NCBI GenBank assembly: GCA_020975725.1
Contig: QXJR01000006.1
Coordinates: 620,001 to 684,000 of the forward strand
Direction: 5' to 3'
Length of the DNA stretch: 64,000 nt
Origin: Picocystis sp. L7
Lineage: Eukaryota; Chlorophyta; Picocystophyceae; Picocystales; Picocystaceae
Made by a program: the position numbers and the translations under genes. The notes under the pieces were generated by a model that saw nothing but the letters and a program-made list of their open reading frames with translations, did no database searches and was not told where the DNA came from. This document shows positions 17,717 to 29,000 of the stretch, in pieces; the first letter of the stretch is position 1; every line of letters begins with the position of its first letter.

Positions 17717-19111
17717 TTGAGGGGAGCCAAGTACTTTTCATCGCTTGATGCGATGGATGGCTTCCATCAGATCAGAATGGACCCAGATGATGTGGACAAC
17801 ACTGCTGTGGTGACCCCCTTTGGGTCATTTGTATGGAAGGTCATGCCGATGGGGACTGCGAACGCGCCATCGATGTTCCAGCGCATGATGAATAGAGTGT
17901 TTGGGCACCTGCTATATTTAAAAGTGTACATGGATGACATCTTAGTACACTCAGAGACAAAACAGCAGCACTTTCAGCATCGAGAGGAGTTCTTCCCCGT
18001 GTGCGAACAAGCCGATATTCGGCTCGAGCGATCAAAGTGTCACTTTTTCATGAGCACCCTGGAATGGGTAGGCTTTCGCATTCGAGACGCGCAGTTGGCA
18101 TGCACAGGCCGTCTCCTCGACAAGATCCAGCAGTTCCCGCGCCCCACATCGCAGCGCGAAAATATGGCTTTCCTGGGGTTATGTCAGTTCTACATGCGGT
18201 TTGTTCCTCACTTTGCGGAATTGGCTTCCCCACTTACAGAGTTGAACCAAGCATCACTGAAATACAACTTTGCTGCCTACTGGAAAGAACCACAGGAGAA
18301 AGCCTTCCAAAAGCTGTTGACAGCTTTAAATAGCCCACCCGTACTGGCTGTCTTTGATGAGGACAAACCCATCAGGGTGGAGACAGATGCCTCAGATATT
18401 GGTATGGGTGCGTCGCTGATGCAGCATGATGAGCAAGGCACATGGCGTCCCGTCGAGTACTGGTCGAAGAAGTTCAACAGCGCGCAACAGAACTACCACC
18501 CTGCAGTAAAGGAAATCTGCGCGATACTTTATGCATTACAACACTGGAGACATCTTTTATTTGGGCAGAACTTTACGGTCATTACCGATAACAAGGCCAG
18601 TCATTTTCTCAATACCAAGGCCACTGAACAACTTTCCCCCAGAGAAATGAGATGGGTGGAGAAGCTGGCTTACTTTGCTCCATTCACTGTGGAGTACAGA
18701 CCTGGCTCTGAAAATATTGGACCGGACTATCTCTCTCGCCATTCAGCCCAAGTTAGGAAAGGAACAGTATATTGCATACTTGATTTGTGTGCTGGGATGG
18801 GCACTATGCTCCGTGCACTGGAAATGGTCATACCAGAAACTGCAGAATACACCTTGGACTACATTGCAGTTGAGAAAGACGCGGACTGCAGAAGCGTCAT
18901 CCAGCGCGTGTTCAATCAAGTGCACCTGGCTCGGCCAGGCCTGTTCACTTGCAAGGACATCTTCCGATATGGTGACGATGTTGCTGCTATGGCGCATCGT
19001 CGAAAGCTTCCCCCGGTTCACCTGCTCATCGCAGGTGTCCCTTGCCAGCCATTCTCGCGCGCAAACACAGATGCAAGTAAACCTCCGTTGGGCCTTTACG
19101 ATGATCGATAA
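17717..19111 (+). CDS. Gypsy B pol: reverse transcriptase, RNase H and methyltransferase N-terminal half
   Basis: A 464-residue open frame. The reverse transcriptase has L-D-A-M-D-G-F-H-Q-I-R and V-Y-M-D-D-I-L-V-H-S. RNase H has E-T-D-A-S-D-I-G-M-G-A and I-T-D-N-K-A-S-H-F, ending Y-L-S-R-H-S-A-Q-V. The methyltransferase starts within 15 residues: C-I-L-D-L-C-A-G-M-G-T (motif I), A-V-E-K-D-A-D-C-R-S-V and L-I-A-G-V-P-C-Q-P-F-S-R-A-N-T (motif IV). The short link between RNase H and methyltransferase shows that the latter is part of the polyprotein. Confidence 0.9.
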   Translation: MRGAKYFSSLDAMDGFHQIRMDPDDVDNTAVVTPFGSFVWKVMPMGTANAPSMFQRMMNRVFGHLLYLKVYMDDILVHSETKQQHFQHREEFFPVCEQADIRLERSKCHFFMSTLEWVGFRIRDAQLACTGRLLDKIQQFPRPTSQRENMAFLGLCQFYMRFVPHFAELASPLTELNQASLKYNFAAYWKEPQEKAFQKLLTALNSPPVLAVFDEDKPIRVETDASDIGMGASLMQHDEQGTWRPVEYWSKKFNSAQQNYHPAVKEICAILYALQHWRHLLFGQNFTVITDNKASHFLNTKATEQLSPREMRWVEKLAYFAPFTVEYRPGSENIGPDYLSRHSAQVRKGTVYCILDLCAGMGTMLRALEMVIPETAEYTLDYIAVEKDADCRSVIQRVFNQVHLARPGLFTCKDIFRYGDDVAAMAHRRKLPPVHLLIAGVPCQPFSRANTDASKPPLGLYDDR

Positions 19112-19123
19112 CTCTTTACAGCT

Positions 19124-21031
19124 GTGGGAAAACTTCACAGACGACTACGATCGCCAGACTTTGTGATAGAGTGCACCCCGTTCGCACCCCACCTGGAATC
19201 TCACTTGGACACGATCTCCCAATGGTTTGGGGAACCCAATACTGAAGACCTTTCTCAGTATGGAGCTCAAGCACGGAGCAGGCTCTGTTGGACCACGCTG
19301 CCACCAGCCCCGGTATCAATGGGCACAACGAAACATACTCCCCTCACGTGGCAGGAATGTTTGGATCCAGGGGCACACGCCCCAAAAGACGCTTTCGACA
19401 GGCCTCGTCTTAAATGCCCCACCCTGATGGCCAGCGCACGGTCCCATAGTGACCGCTCGCGATCCACCTGGGTACACGGCAATGACGGGGAGCTCCGTCC
19501 GCTGACTACCAGCGAGCGTGAGCGACTGCTAGGAGTACACGCAGGTGACACTGCTGCAGTTGATGTCAGTGAAGCCGGTCGACAGCGCATGTGGGGCAAC
19601 GCCTTTCCAGTAGGATGGATTGCCCACATGTTACTCCGCTGGATACACCACACACGGACGCTTCGACCGCTAGCCGGCCGCAATCCTGATCGGACTGTGT
19701 GTGGCTCGACTGCGTCTCTTAATACCTTCAGCCCGATACCATCCGCTTTAGAAGCTAATGGTCAAGAGATACCTCCTATAGTGGATTGCATACGCATCGC
19801 AGCAAAAAGAGACCAGAGTTATCAGGACATGCTCAGCGCACCACCGCAAGAGTGCACTGTCCAGTGCAATCTCCTGTTCACATCAGGACCACACTCACAG
19901 CCACTACTTGTGGTACCTGCTGATAATGGTATAAGGCAAGAGTTACTACACCTGGTACATGACCCCAGGCATTTTGGAAAAGATCGAACCTTTACAAAAG
20001 CTGCCAGACACTTCACCTGGAAGGACATGCGCCACCACGTACGACACTTCGTGGCAAGATGCCCAGTACGTCAATTGCAGAAACTAGGTAACCGTACTCG
20101 GCACACGTTGTTGTGTCCAGAACTACGGTTCCACCCGTACCCGTTCAACACTGTAGTGATGGATATGGTGGAAAGCCTGCCACTTACTGACCAAGGTCAT
20201 AATGCTGTGCTTACAGTCGTGGACAGGTTAACGAAGTTTGCGATATACGTACCAATCCATTCCACTTGGAGCGCGTACCGGCAGGCCCAGTGCCTGATGG
20301 ACCATCTGGTTTACAGGTATCACACCCCAGCGCACATTCACACTGATAATGGACCGGCGTACCGGACCGTGTTCAAGGCTTTCTGCGCAGCGTTGGGCGT
20401 GCGACATGTGACAGGCACCCCATACCATTCACAATCCCAAGGTGGGGCAGAGAGGCAGCACAGAACCTTACTGCAGACGCTACGCTCTACCTGTTCAAAC
20501 AAGCATCAATGGGATATCTATTTACAAGCAGCAGCTCATGCCTACAATGACTCTATGCATGCTGCTACTGGTCACTCACCATTTGAATTATTGTATGGCT
20601 GCCCATCCTGGTTACCTTGGCATCTACAACTGCCCAACAGTGGGCCGCACCAACATATGGATCAGGTCACCACTTATGACCAGAGGGTGTCAAACCTCCT
20701 GGAGCAGCACCGTGCAGTTTACGAAGCGGTCCTAAAGAATCTGAGCAGGGCTGCAGAAAGCATGGGTAATCTGAAATCCAAACGGCGCCCCCAAAGCTTC
20801 GCAGTTGGCCACAAAGTAAAAGTCCAGTACGGAGTGAAGGGCCCGACCGACAAACATAAGCTGGATCCATACTATGTGGGCCCCTATGTGATCAAGCAAG
20901 TGCTACAGAATGGTGCTTACCAATTAGATCTACCCCAAGGATCGGCCTTCTCCGATCGTATACACGTAGACAGACTGGAACCATGGATTGATTCAGATCT
21001 TACGCTCTTCCCGATGGATGAGCATCTATAG
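19124..21031 (+). CDS. Gypsy B pol: methyltransferase C-terminal half, integrase and GPY module
   Basis: A 635-residue open frame. Methyltransferase: V-I-E-C-T-P-F-A-P-H-L (motif VI position), A-Q-A-R-S-R-L-C-W (motif VIII), P-L-T-T-S-E-R-E-R-L-L-G (motif IX) and [14 protein letters not shown] (motif X). The integrase has the HHCC domain, [14 protein letters not shown] and G-G-A-E-R-Q-H-R, then the GPY-like K-L-D-P-Y-Y-V-G-P-Y-V-I. Confidence 0.9.
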   Translation: MGKLHRRLRSPDFVIECTPFAPHLESHLDTISQWFGEPNTEDLSQYGAQARSRLCWTTLPPAPVSMGTTKHTPLTWQECLDPGAHAPKDAFDRPRLKCPTLMASARSHSDRSRSTWVHGNDGELRPLTTSERERLLGVHAGDTAAVDVSEAGRQRMWGNAFPVGWIAHMLLRWIHHTRTLRPLAGRNPDRTVCGSTASLNTFSPIPSALEANGQEIPPIVDCIRIAAKRDQSYQDMLSAPPQECTVQCNLLFTSGPHSQPLLVVPADNGIRQELLHLVHDPRHFGKDRTFTKAARHFTWKDMRHHVRHFVARCPVRQLQKLGNRTRHTLLCPELRFHPYPFNTVVMDMVESLPLTDQGHNAVLTVVDRLTKFAIYVPIHSTWSAYRQAQCLMDHLVYRYHTPAHIHTDNGPAYRTVFKAFCAALGVRHVTGTPYHSQSQGGAERQHRTLLQTLRSTCSNKHQWDIYLQAAAHAYNDSMHAATGHSPFELLYGCPSWLPWHLQLPNSGPHQHMDQVTTYDQRVSNLLEQHRAVYEAVLKNLSRAAESMGNLKSKRRPQSFAVGHKVKVQYGVKGPTDKHKLDPYYVGPYVIKQVLQNGAYQLDLPQGSAFSDRIHVDRLEPWIDSDLTLFPMDEHL

Positions 21032-21620
21032 CCAGCAGGAGCACCGCTTCCTGATACTCGGGCCATGCAAGATGAGACTACAGCGTACCGCATACGCCGA
21101 TATCTACTGCGGGACTATTCAGCCTTCCCCGCGCAGCCCGTACGATACTGGGTTGAGGGAAACATGGCGGATCCGTCGCAACGCTACTTCTGAGTTGATG
21201 AGACACCAGCCTTATTGGAGGAATTCCTCCCCTTGGAGGAACAAAATGGATGCATACTAGAGCACGGGATTTTGCCAGCGAACTTCGATGCCGTGCAGAC
21301 TCATAAGAAGACAACTTATTTGCAGTCTCCAAACCCGATCATGGCGAACACCGGGCCATACCATAAGCTAGCGTACCAGACACGCCGGCGCCCGCCCTCT
21401 CCACCAAGGACAACTCTACTGAACAGTGTGGTACAGGAGCTGTTTTATTTGGAGGGACAGGACCGACCGGCATACTTTCAGGGGATGGTGCATGCATACC
21501 AAGACAACCAGTATGAAGTACTATGGACAGATGGGAAAAAGGATTACTATTAGGAAGAACAAATCAAGGCTATGCTGTATGATCCAGTTTCGTACATATA
21601 TGACTTCCAGCTCTAATTCG
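21032..21620 (+). pseudogene. Gypsy B pol C-terminal extension (chromodomain-like and Tudor-like)
   Basis: Shows Y-R-I-R-R-Y-L-L-R, then N-G-C-I-L-E-H-G-I-L-P-A-N, Y-L-Q-S-P-N-P-I-M-A-N-T and a last block with Y-F-Q-G-M-V, Q-Y-E-V-L-W-T-D-G and Y-D-P-V-S-Y-I-Y-D-F-Q. The same order occurs in the other gypsy elements. It is broken. Confidence 0.75.
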
Positions 21621-21644
21621 GATCGTCGCAGTGAGCCGGGAGAG

Positions 21645-22357
21645 TCTAACGGCCAGCGAGGCCTCCCAGGGTCCCTACGAGACCCTGGTCTACGGGACTA
21701 GACCCCCGGGACCCCATATGGATGAGGGGCAATGGTGTCCCCTCTCAAACAACGGCTGTACCGTTCCGGAACTGGAGTCAGTCCCCTTGGGGGTTCGTAT
21801 TGAAGGAAGGTCGCCCCGGTTCAGAACGGGTTTTCTGTAAGGGACATCGGGGATTTAGACCGAAACAGACCGACTGAAGGGGACCGACCCCATCTCTACC
21901 TTTGCTTCTGGAAGGTAGGGCTGGGGTGCTGGACGGTGTCGATGCGACTGCCAGCTCACGTTCGCCCCGGGGCGAACGCAACGGACGGTCAGATGTGACT
22001 CTAGGGAGCACGTGGGCTGCCATGGCACCCCAGTTGCCCCAATTCCAACCGCCAGTGAGAGGCGGTGAGAGAGGTAGACCCTTGGTCCCTCTTTGCTTTG
22101 TGATACACTTCTTCTACTTGCCAAGCCAAGTGCGCAACACGCCTCCTCCTCCGACCCTGACCAACGCAACAGGAGAAACCACCTCGACGCTCCAGCACGT
22201 CCGTTCTCGCCTCCCACGCCGGCCGAGGCTCCTTCAACGCAAGGGAGAAAAGAGAGAGAGGAAGACCCCGGTACAAGGGGTGCGAATCCCGTCCACGAGA
22301 CCCTCGTCACCAAGAGTACGTGTGTTGGGTCATTCAACCATGGACGCACGTCTAATA
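21645..22357 (+). repeat. Right LTR of gypsy B
   Basis: 713 bp, matching the two-part left LTR. The palindrome GTTCGCCCCGGGGCGAAC is at 21960-21977. Directly after it the copia F gag gene resumes. Confidence 0.9.
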
Positions 22358-23669
22358 CGGGCCGTGGAGTTGGCCAACATGTTGCGGGAGACCGGCAATC
22401 CCGTTACGGACTCCGCTGTGTTCATTGCCATTCTTTCTGGGCTTCCACCAAGCTACAATATTGTGTGCACTGTCCTGGAGAAGAACGGCATCGAACCTAC
22501 CGTGGACCTCGTGCGAAACGCACTCATTCGGCATGAGTTGCATAATTCCAGGTCAAAGAGCCTCTATAGTGGCTCACAGACCTCCTCACCACTGAACTGG
22601 GTGATTTTCTGCAAGTACTGCAAGAGGCAAGGTCACACAGTTGACAACTGCCACAAACTTCAAGAGAAACGGGCAAGGGAGAAGGCAGCAAGTTTGTTGA
22701 CCACCACAGCCAATGACCGTCTCAACGACACACCGCCCCTGGATACCAACAGCCCTTGCGATGGAATGGCTTTTTCTATGGTCAATCAGGCCAGCAATAT
22801 GCTCAAGACCACCAGCAAAATTGAAGGAGGTCCATCTCAGCCCTGGATCATTGATTCAGGAGCCTCTTATCACATGACAGGAGATCTGGGTCTCCTTGAA
22901 CAAGGGAACACGGACCTTCATATTTCAGACATCATGACCGCGGACGGGACTGTGGTGTCGAGTCGATTCAAGGGGACACTTCATATTACAACTCCAGATG
23001 GAACAAACATTCGACTGCTGAATGTCTTGTTCATCCCTGGTTTGGCGCACAACCTCATCTCGGTCAAGGCAGCCATGGAAGCCGGTGCCGATTTCCAGTT
23101 TTCGAAGGGTCAATGTCCAATCTCCTTGGCAGGAAGGGTCCTGGACGCCCCCCTGTGCCCCGGAAACGTTTTCGCCCTTTCTGCCCCAGCGCAATTCTGG
23201 CACGAACGACTGGGGCATGCCACCGAGGGAAAACTACGGCTCTTGGGTCTACCCCACAAACTGGATTGCCCCTGTACCCGTTGTATACAGGCCAAACAGT
23301 GCAGTAAACCATATAAACCCAGTGGATACAAATATGCCCCACTTAACCTTTTGTATGCTGACCTGGTAGGTCCCATGGAGGTAGAAAGTATATCTGGTCA
23401 CAGATATTACCTCTCCATCTATGACCAAGGCAGCAAAGCAAGTCTGGTGTACTTGCTGCCGAACAAATCGAGTGGGGTAGGTGCACTCATGGAAGGGATA
23501 CACACCTTTGAAAGGGTTTCCCCAGGTCAGACGGTGAAAGCCATGCGAACGGATCAAGGTTCAGAGTTTGTAAATGCTGAACTCAAAAAATTCTTACAAT
23601 CAAAGGGCAAAGCCCATGAAACAAACGCTGGGTATACACCACAGCAAAATGCAGCAGAACGATTGCAAC
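22358..23669 (+). pseudogene. Copia F: gag C-terminus, protease, integrase
   Basis: Continues copia F after gypsy B: a gag end with R-A-V-E-L-A-N-M-L and the zinc knuckle C-K-Y-C-K-R-Q-G-H-T-V-D-N-C; a protease with W-I-I-D-S-G-A-S-Y-H-M-T; a gag-pre-integrase zinc domain (H-E-R-L-G-H and C-T-R-C); and an integrase core with Y-A-D-L-V-G-P-M, R-T-D-Q-G-S-E-F and P-Q-Q-N-A-A-E-R. It ends where gypsy C is inserted. Confidence 0.88.
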
Positions 23670-24027
23670 TGTTACACTTTCCTAGGTCACCCTCCCCATG
23701 GAGGAGCGTTTTCTTCCATCCTCGACCGTACATGTATAAATGCAGACATATAGTCCTCATATGAGAGTACTAACTGTACCTTTTTGGACACGTACCGCAG
23801 AGGATGACCTTGATGCACCATAGAGAGGAGCCACCGGTCTTTTTAATGAACAAGCCCTACTCAAGGCCTCCGAGCCACGTGCCGTCCTCATGTCCTCCGC
23901 GTCCGGGCATCATTGGAGTACTCAAGGAGCCGTTTTTCACCAAGCATCCGAGTTTATCCCACCTCGCCTCGTGGGACCAAGTGTATACGACCACTTTTCT
24001 TGTCCTCCAAAGGTCGAGAGTGGAACA
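23670..24027 (+). repeat. 5' LTR of gypsy C
   Basis: Ends TGTTACAC...GTGGAACA, matching 30684-31041. Much shorter than the LTRs of A, B and E and without their GC palindrome. Confidence 0.92.
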
Positions 24028-24218
24028 AAGTCTAGAAGAGGACCACGAAGCTAGGGTTTCGTGACCATTGGATCTCGGAGTTTCGAAGGCTTGAAGAAAG
24101 CGAATCGCCTGATTTCCAAGGTCTTCTACCTTGATAAAGAGGGTAGTTTGACTTCACCACCTTGTTGCAGTGCGCTTTGAGTTGGAAGAACTCGCGTTCA
24201 ACAAACCGCAAGCACTCA

Positions 24219-24236
24219 AAAAAAAAAAAAAAAATC
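24219..24236 (+). repeat. Oligo(A) run in the leader of gypsy C
   Basis: An uninterrupted run of about 17 A residues lies between the 5' LTR and gag. It is in the untranslated leader and no function is apparent. Confidence 0.7.
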
Positions 24237-24373
24237 AGATCTCGATACCTCCTAGACCTCGATTGAGATCTGGCTCTTTGATTCTGCTTAACTTTTAACA
24301 GTTAAGTGGCTGGTTCTTTCACGTGGACATTTAGTTAGGACAAAGCATTAGTGAAAGGTGCCACCTCAACACA

Positions 24374-25561
24374 ATGTATCAGCCTAATGAACCCATGCAA
24401 GAAGCTACACCCCAAGAAAACAACATGGAAACTCTCATGGCACAAGTCCAAGAACTCACAAGACAATTGAGTTCATTGCCTCAAGTTTTCGAAAGGCTTG
24501 GACGCTTGGAACAAGCCCCACCTTCAGTGGTGCTTGAAGGAATCGCAACGCCGCATCGGGAAGTTCACTCGGAGGTTGAACCCGACGAGCCACGATCGAA
24601 AAACGATCCGCAAGTGGCGCTCTATAGGGAGCTTGGAGAAAGAGTGAGTCTCGCTCGCACCTCCATCAAACGGCCCATTGAATTCTCAGGTGACGATTGC
24701 GTCGAGAATCCATATGCATTAACATACTGGTGGGGTGAAGTGCTTTGCTGGGTTGTCTCCTTTACAAAGGACCCCGGGGCACAACTTGTGTTCGCCATTG
24801 ATACTTTGACAGGGTCAGCGGCTTCGATGGTTTGTCATAGGATTAAGGAGGATCGGGATGCTTTGAGGACCATTGATGATCTCTATGGCCTCCTCAAGAA
24901 AGCATATCAGACCCGTGACCCTGGTCCCCAAGCTTTGAATGAGTTTCGCTTGGCACGACAAAGAATGGACGAGACACCGATCCAGTTGCTCAACCGTATT
25001 CGAAGGCTGACCTTCGTCATTGATGACTCGAAGGATCCACAATGCTTTCATATTGATGGACAGACCCTGGCCGAACGATTTCGTATGGCCCTGAAAACTC
25101 CTATCCAAAGAACCATGAGTAAACATCATGAGTTGCTGATTGAACTTGGGAAGACTCCTGATTTGTCAGTGGATGGAATGGCAGCACTTGCCATGAAGCT
25201 TGATGCTGATTTCAAAGCTCAACAGCTCCTCCGCACCAAGCGAGAAAAAATGGCCGATAGTCCAGGGCAGGTAGCTTCCCTACCTACAAAGCCGAAAAGT
25301 AAACCTTCCAACAGAGTTGAGAAGGGGTTTGAGCCTTCCAACCGCCAGCGTAAGCCGTTTTGGCAGCTCACCAAGCAGCAACAGGTTGATATAATCAATG
25401 CCAAAAAACATCTGGCAGCAAACCGTTCCGCGGTCACGGATCCTTTAAGTCCAGAGCTCCAGCAATTGTGCATGCAGAATGGTCTTTGCCAAAAGTGTCA
25501 CTCTTACGGCCATGATACCACAAGGTGCACAGCATCTACCATTTTCAAGCCAAAAAACTAA
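24374..25561 (+). CDS. Gypsy C gag
   Basis: A 395-residue frame from an ATG. An N-terminal coiled coil (E-T-L-M-A-Q-V-Q-E-L-T-R-Q-L) is followed by a capsid-like region (K-R-P-I-E-F-S-G-D-D, Y-W-W-G-E-V-L-C-W, Q-L-L-N-R-I-R-R-L-T-F-V). It ends with a zinc knuckle, C-Q-K-C-H-S-Y-G-H-D-T-T-R-C. The frame ends at the slippery heptamer. It is clearly diverged from the gag of A, B and E but has the same layout. Confidence 0.9.
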   Translation: MYQPNEPMQEATPQENNMETLMAQVQELTRQLSSLPQVFERLGRLEQAPPSVVLEGIATPHREVHSEVEPDEPRSKNDPQVALYRELGERVSLARTSIKRPIEFSGDDCVENPYALTYWWGEVLCWVVSFTKDPGAQLVFAIDTLTGSAASMVCHRIKEDRDALRTIDDLYGLLKKAYQTRDPGPQALNEFRLARQRMDETPIQLLNRIRRLTFVIDDSKDPQCFHIDGQTLAERFRMALKTPIQRTMSKHHELLIELGKTPDLSVDGMAALAMKLDADFKAQQLLRTKREKMADSPGQVASLPTKPKSKPSNRVEKGFEPSNRQRKPFWQLTKQQQVDIINAKKHLAANRSAVTDPLSPELQQLCMQNGLCQKCHSYGHDTTRCTASTIFKPKN

Positions 25562-25968
25562 GTAAGCTCCAACTAGCAGACCAGGCTGCTGGTATGGAGC
25601 GGGGAGAGGAAGGACCTCTCCAGAACAGATTTCCTGGAAAAACAGTGAGCCTGCGTGCGACCCGTTCAGGTCCTCGCCTAGAATTCCTCACAGCAGCGGC
25701 TTTCTTTGGTACAAGTGACTCTTTGGTCAGTACCAAAGCCTACTTTGACACTTTGGCTTCCTTCAGCTTTTTAAGTGTTCCAATATTTGACAAACTGCGG
25801 ACTAGAGACACCAATGGTGAGACCTGGCAATATACCACAGAATACTTTGATTTTGAATGTGCAGTGGGAGAAAACACCCACCAAGCACAGATCATAAATG
25901 CCAGGATCTTGTTAGATACATTTGTAGCCTGGGTCCCCTTTTGGCATCACCCTCCTGAACTCCTTTGA
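25525..25968 (+). CDS. Gypsy C pol: protease region
   Basis: Overlaps gag by 37 nt in the -1 frame. It encodes the retroviral-type aspartic protease region (Y-F-D-T-L-A-S-F-S-F-L-S), with the signature variant shared by A, B and E. The frame is separated from the main pol frame by a break. Confidence 0.82.
   Translation: MHSIYHFQAKKLSKLQLADQAAGMERGEEGPLQNRFPGKTVSLRATRSGPRLEFLTAAAFFGTSDSLVSTKAYFDTLASFSFLSVPIFDKLRTRDTNGETWQYTTEYFDFECAVGENTHQAQIINARILLDTFVAWVPFWHHPPELL
25552..25600 (+). promoter_or_regulatory. -1 frameshift signal at the gag/pol junction of gypsy C
   Basis: A AAA AAC at 25552-25558 abuts the gag stop. The stem (25566-25579 with 25586-25600) has a different base sequence from those of A, B and E but similar length and spacing, i.e. 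conserved structure rather than sequence. Confidence 0.8.
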
Positions 25969-26002
25969 TTGTATTCTGGGCTATGACTTCTGCGCCGCCC
26001 AT

Positions 26003-29000
26003 TTGGTTAGCATACCTGACTTCGTAAACCGACAATTGCACTTGCTTGATCAACATGGACAGTTGCACACGGTTAGTGGTGATGGGGATTTTATAACGAA
26101 ACGAAAACTGGATCTTATTGTGCCTCCTGGAGAGGTACCGAAGGTTATACAAACACCAGGGTGCCTGTATTTAATGATACAGCCCTTGGACCCATCAAAG
26201 GAGCTACAGGCAGAAGCAGAAGACTTTGCGTTAAAGCGCTCCAGGCTCAGTGGACAGTATCCGCTGACCCCGTCCCAACAGCGAAGACTTACAGAATTGA
26301 AGGAGAAATATAAAATTTGTTTCGAGCCCAGAATGAGCCCTCCAACAGAACGCATACTAGGAGAGAGCTTTAAAATTGCGGTACAACCCGGAGCAACTCC
26401 TATTTACAGGAATTATTATCGCATATCCCCAAAGCAGCTGGATATTTTGCGTGAGATGCTTGCTGAGTACGTAGACTCAGGCAAGATGGACTTATGCTCA
26501 GGGTCAAGTTGGGGAGCACCAGTAATTCTGGTCCCCAAGAAGGACAAGGGGTGGCGTATCGTCTTCGATTACAGGCACCTCAACAGTGTCACTATCAAGG
26601 ACCGATATCCCTTACCCTGTATTGATGATTACCTGCAACAACTTACAGCAGCCTCGCTATTTTCAGCGTTCGATGCTCTCGATGGCTTTCATCAACTACC
26701 CATGAGTCCTGATAGTATAGAAAAAACTGCAGTCAACACACCGTTAGGCTCCTATGTTTGGAAAGTGATGCCAATGGGGTTGGCCAACGCTCCTGCGGCT
26801 TTCCAACGTATGATGAACCGCATCTTTGGACACCTGATGTATGTCAAAGTATATATGGATGATATATTGGTACATTCATCCACAGTAGAGTCCCGCTTTC
26901 AGCACCTGGAGGAATTCCTCTCAGTTTGTGCTGCAAATGACATTCGCTTAAAAGCAAGCAAATGCCACTTCTTCTACACCAACTTGGAGTGGATAGGCTT
27001 CAAAATAGGGAATGGACAGATTACCCCAACTGAAACTTTGACCGATAAAATCAGACGCTTTCCAAAACCACATACGCAGAAGCAGAACTTAGCCTTCTTG
27101 GGGCTATGCAACTTTTACCGTCGATTTCTCGACCGATATGTGGAATTAGCCGCGCCGCTGGTGGAATTCAACAAGAAGACATACAAGCTGGACTTTGCAG
27201 ATTATTGGAACTCAGAATGTGACCGAGCCTTTGTGCAGTTACGCCAAGCACTCATTTCCAATCCTGCCCTTGCTTTGTATGATCCAGACCTACCGACTCG
27301 GGTAGAAACAGATGCATCGGATGCTGGTATGGGTGCAGTATTATCCCAATGTCCTCACCGAGAATCTACAGAGAACCACGATTGGAAACCAGTTGAATAT
27401 TACTCCCGGCGGTGGAACTCATCTCAGAGGAGTTACCACCCCGCTGAGAAGGAGACCTGTGCCATCATCTATGCCCTGCAGCATTGGCAGCATCTATTAT
27501 TTGGTCAGCCCTTTACGATTCTGACTGATAGCAAGGTTGCACATTACTTGCAGACCAAGGGAACAGAGCAGCTTAGCCAACGCGTCATACGATGGATGGA
27601 AAAATTACAGTTCTTTGCACCGTTTGAGATTCTGTACCGCCCAGGCAAAGAAAATGTGCCGGCAGACTATCTTTCAAGACACCCTCCAATCCAGGGTGAA
27701 GAAATTCCAACCTTCTGCATATTGGACTTGTGCGGTGGAATGGGCACTGTTCTACGGGCTTTAGAATTAACCTGCAACTCAAACCATCGCATTGATTACA
27801 TCGCAGTCGAACGCGACCCGTTATGCAGATTGGTTATACAACGGGTTTTTAACTATGTGCGGCTCGCAGCCCCAACCATGTTTGTACGCACAGACATGTT
27901 TCGTCTTGGGAATGATGTTCAGATATTAAAGGGACGCCGCCGCCTTCCCCGCGTAGATCTGGTTATCGCCGGTGCACCCTGCCAACCATTTTCCAGGGCT
28001 AACACTAATACAGAAGCATCACCCCTGGGACTGTTGGACGCACCAGAACTCTTTAGCGCAGTACGAGCCCTGCAGGATAGGTTGCCTGGTGGCAATTACA
28101 TCATTGAATGCACCCCGTTCGCTCGACACCTGGATACCCACCTGCAACAGGTACAAGAATGGTTTGGTGCACCAAAACACCATGATATGAGCAATTTCTC
28201 GGCCCAGGCACGCCAACGCTTGGTTTGGACCACTGTAAGCCTGGACAGCCACACCGCTCAATATCGGTATCGAGGGGTCCCCTATACTTGGCAAGAATGT
28301 TTGGATGTAGAATCATCCCCACCTATTGATGATTATGGCATACTTATCAGTAAATGCCCCACTCTTATGGCCTCAAAGAACTCACATTCGGATCGATCAA
28401 AATCCACCTGGGTCTATAATTCAGACCATGAATTAAGACCACTAACGATTCGCGAAAAGGAACGCCTGACGGGTATGAAGCCCAATGATACGCAAGCGTA
28501 CGGGGTCTGCGATGGAGCTCGCCATCATATGTGTGGCAATGCCTTCCCTGTGGGTTGGATTGCCCCAATGCTCAGCGCGGTGTTACGGAAACCTCCCCCT
28601 CCTATACTACTGGGGCTGGTTCATCAACGCAAAGGAATCCACCTGTATACACAAGCATCTAGACTGCTAGCGCGCCACAGTTTGCATGTGCAGGATTCCA
28701 TGTCCTTGACAGCTGACGTTGATGATACAATTCCCAATTCAACGACGCCTGAACACACTTTGGCCGAAGCTAGCCCCACCGTAGGGACTGCCTCACTAGA
28801 ACATCAGCTTGCTGCTGTCTCCGACACTACCGTAGTGCCACTTATTGAACGCATAAGAACAGCAGCTCAGGCCGATCCGGAGTATGTTCGGAACTTGAAG
28901 CAACCACCGACTGAATATGTCAAGCATTTAGATTTACTCTTTCTTCAGCCGCAACCCATGGAGGCTGACCATGGCCCGGCTGTATTAGTTATACCTGCAG

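Larger units (their letters stand above)
6852..22357 (+). mobile_element. Ty3/gypsy element B with methyltransferase domain, interrupted by element A
   Basis: The right LTR is 21645-22357 (713 bp). The left LTR is 6852-7466 plus 15231-15328, split by element A; the two pieces together equal 713 bp. Internal coding order is gag, protease, reverse transcriptase, RNase H, cytosine methyltransferase, integrase and a C-terminal extension. A purine tract (GAGCCGGGAGAG) precedes the right LTR. Flanking bases CGGG[TC] suggest a 5-bp target duplication in the copia gag gene. The LTRs differ at about six positions (under 1 percent), so it is young. The coding region is broken, with roughly half a dozen breaks besides the nested insertion. 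Confidence 0.9.
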
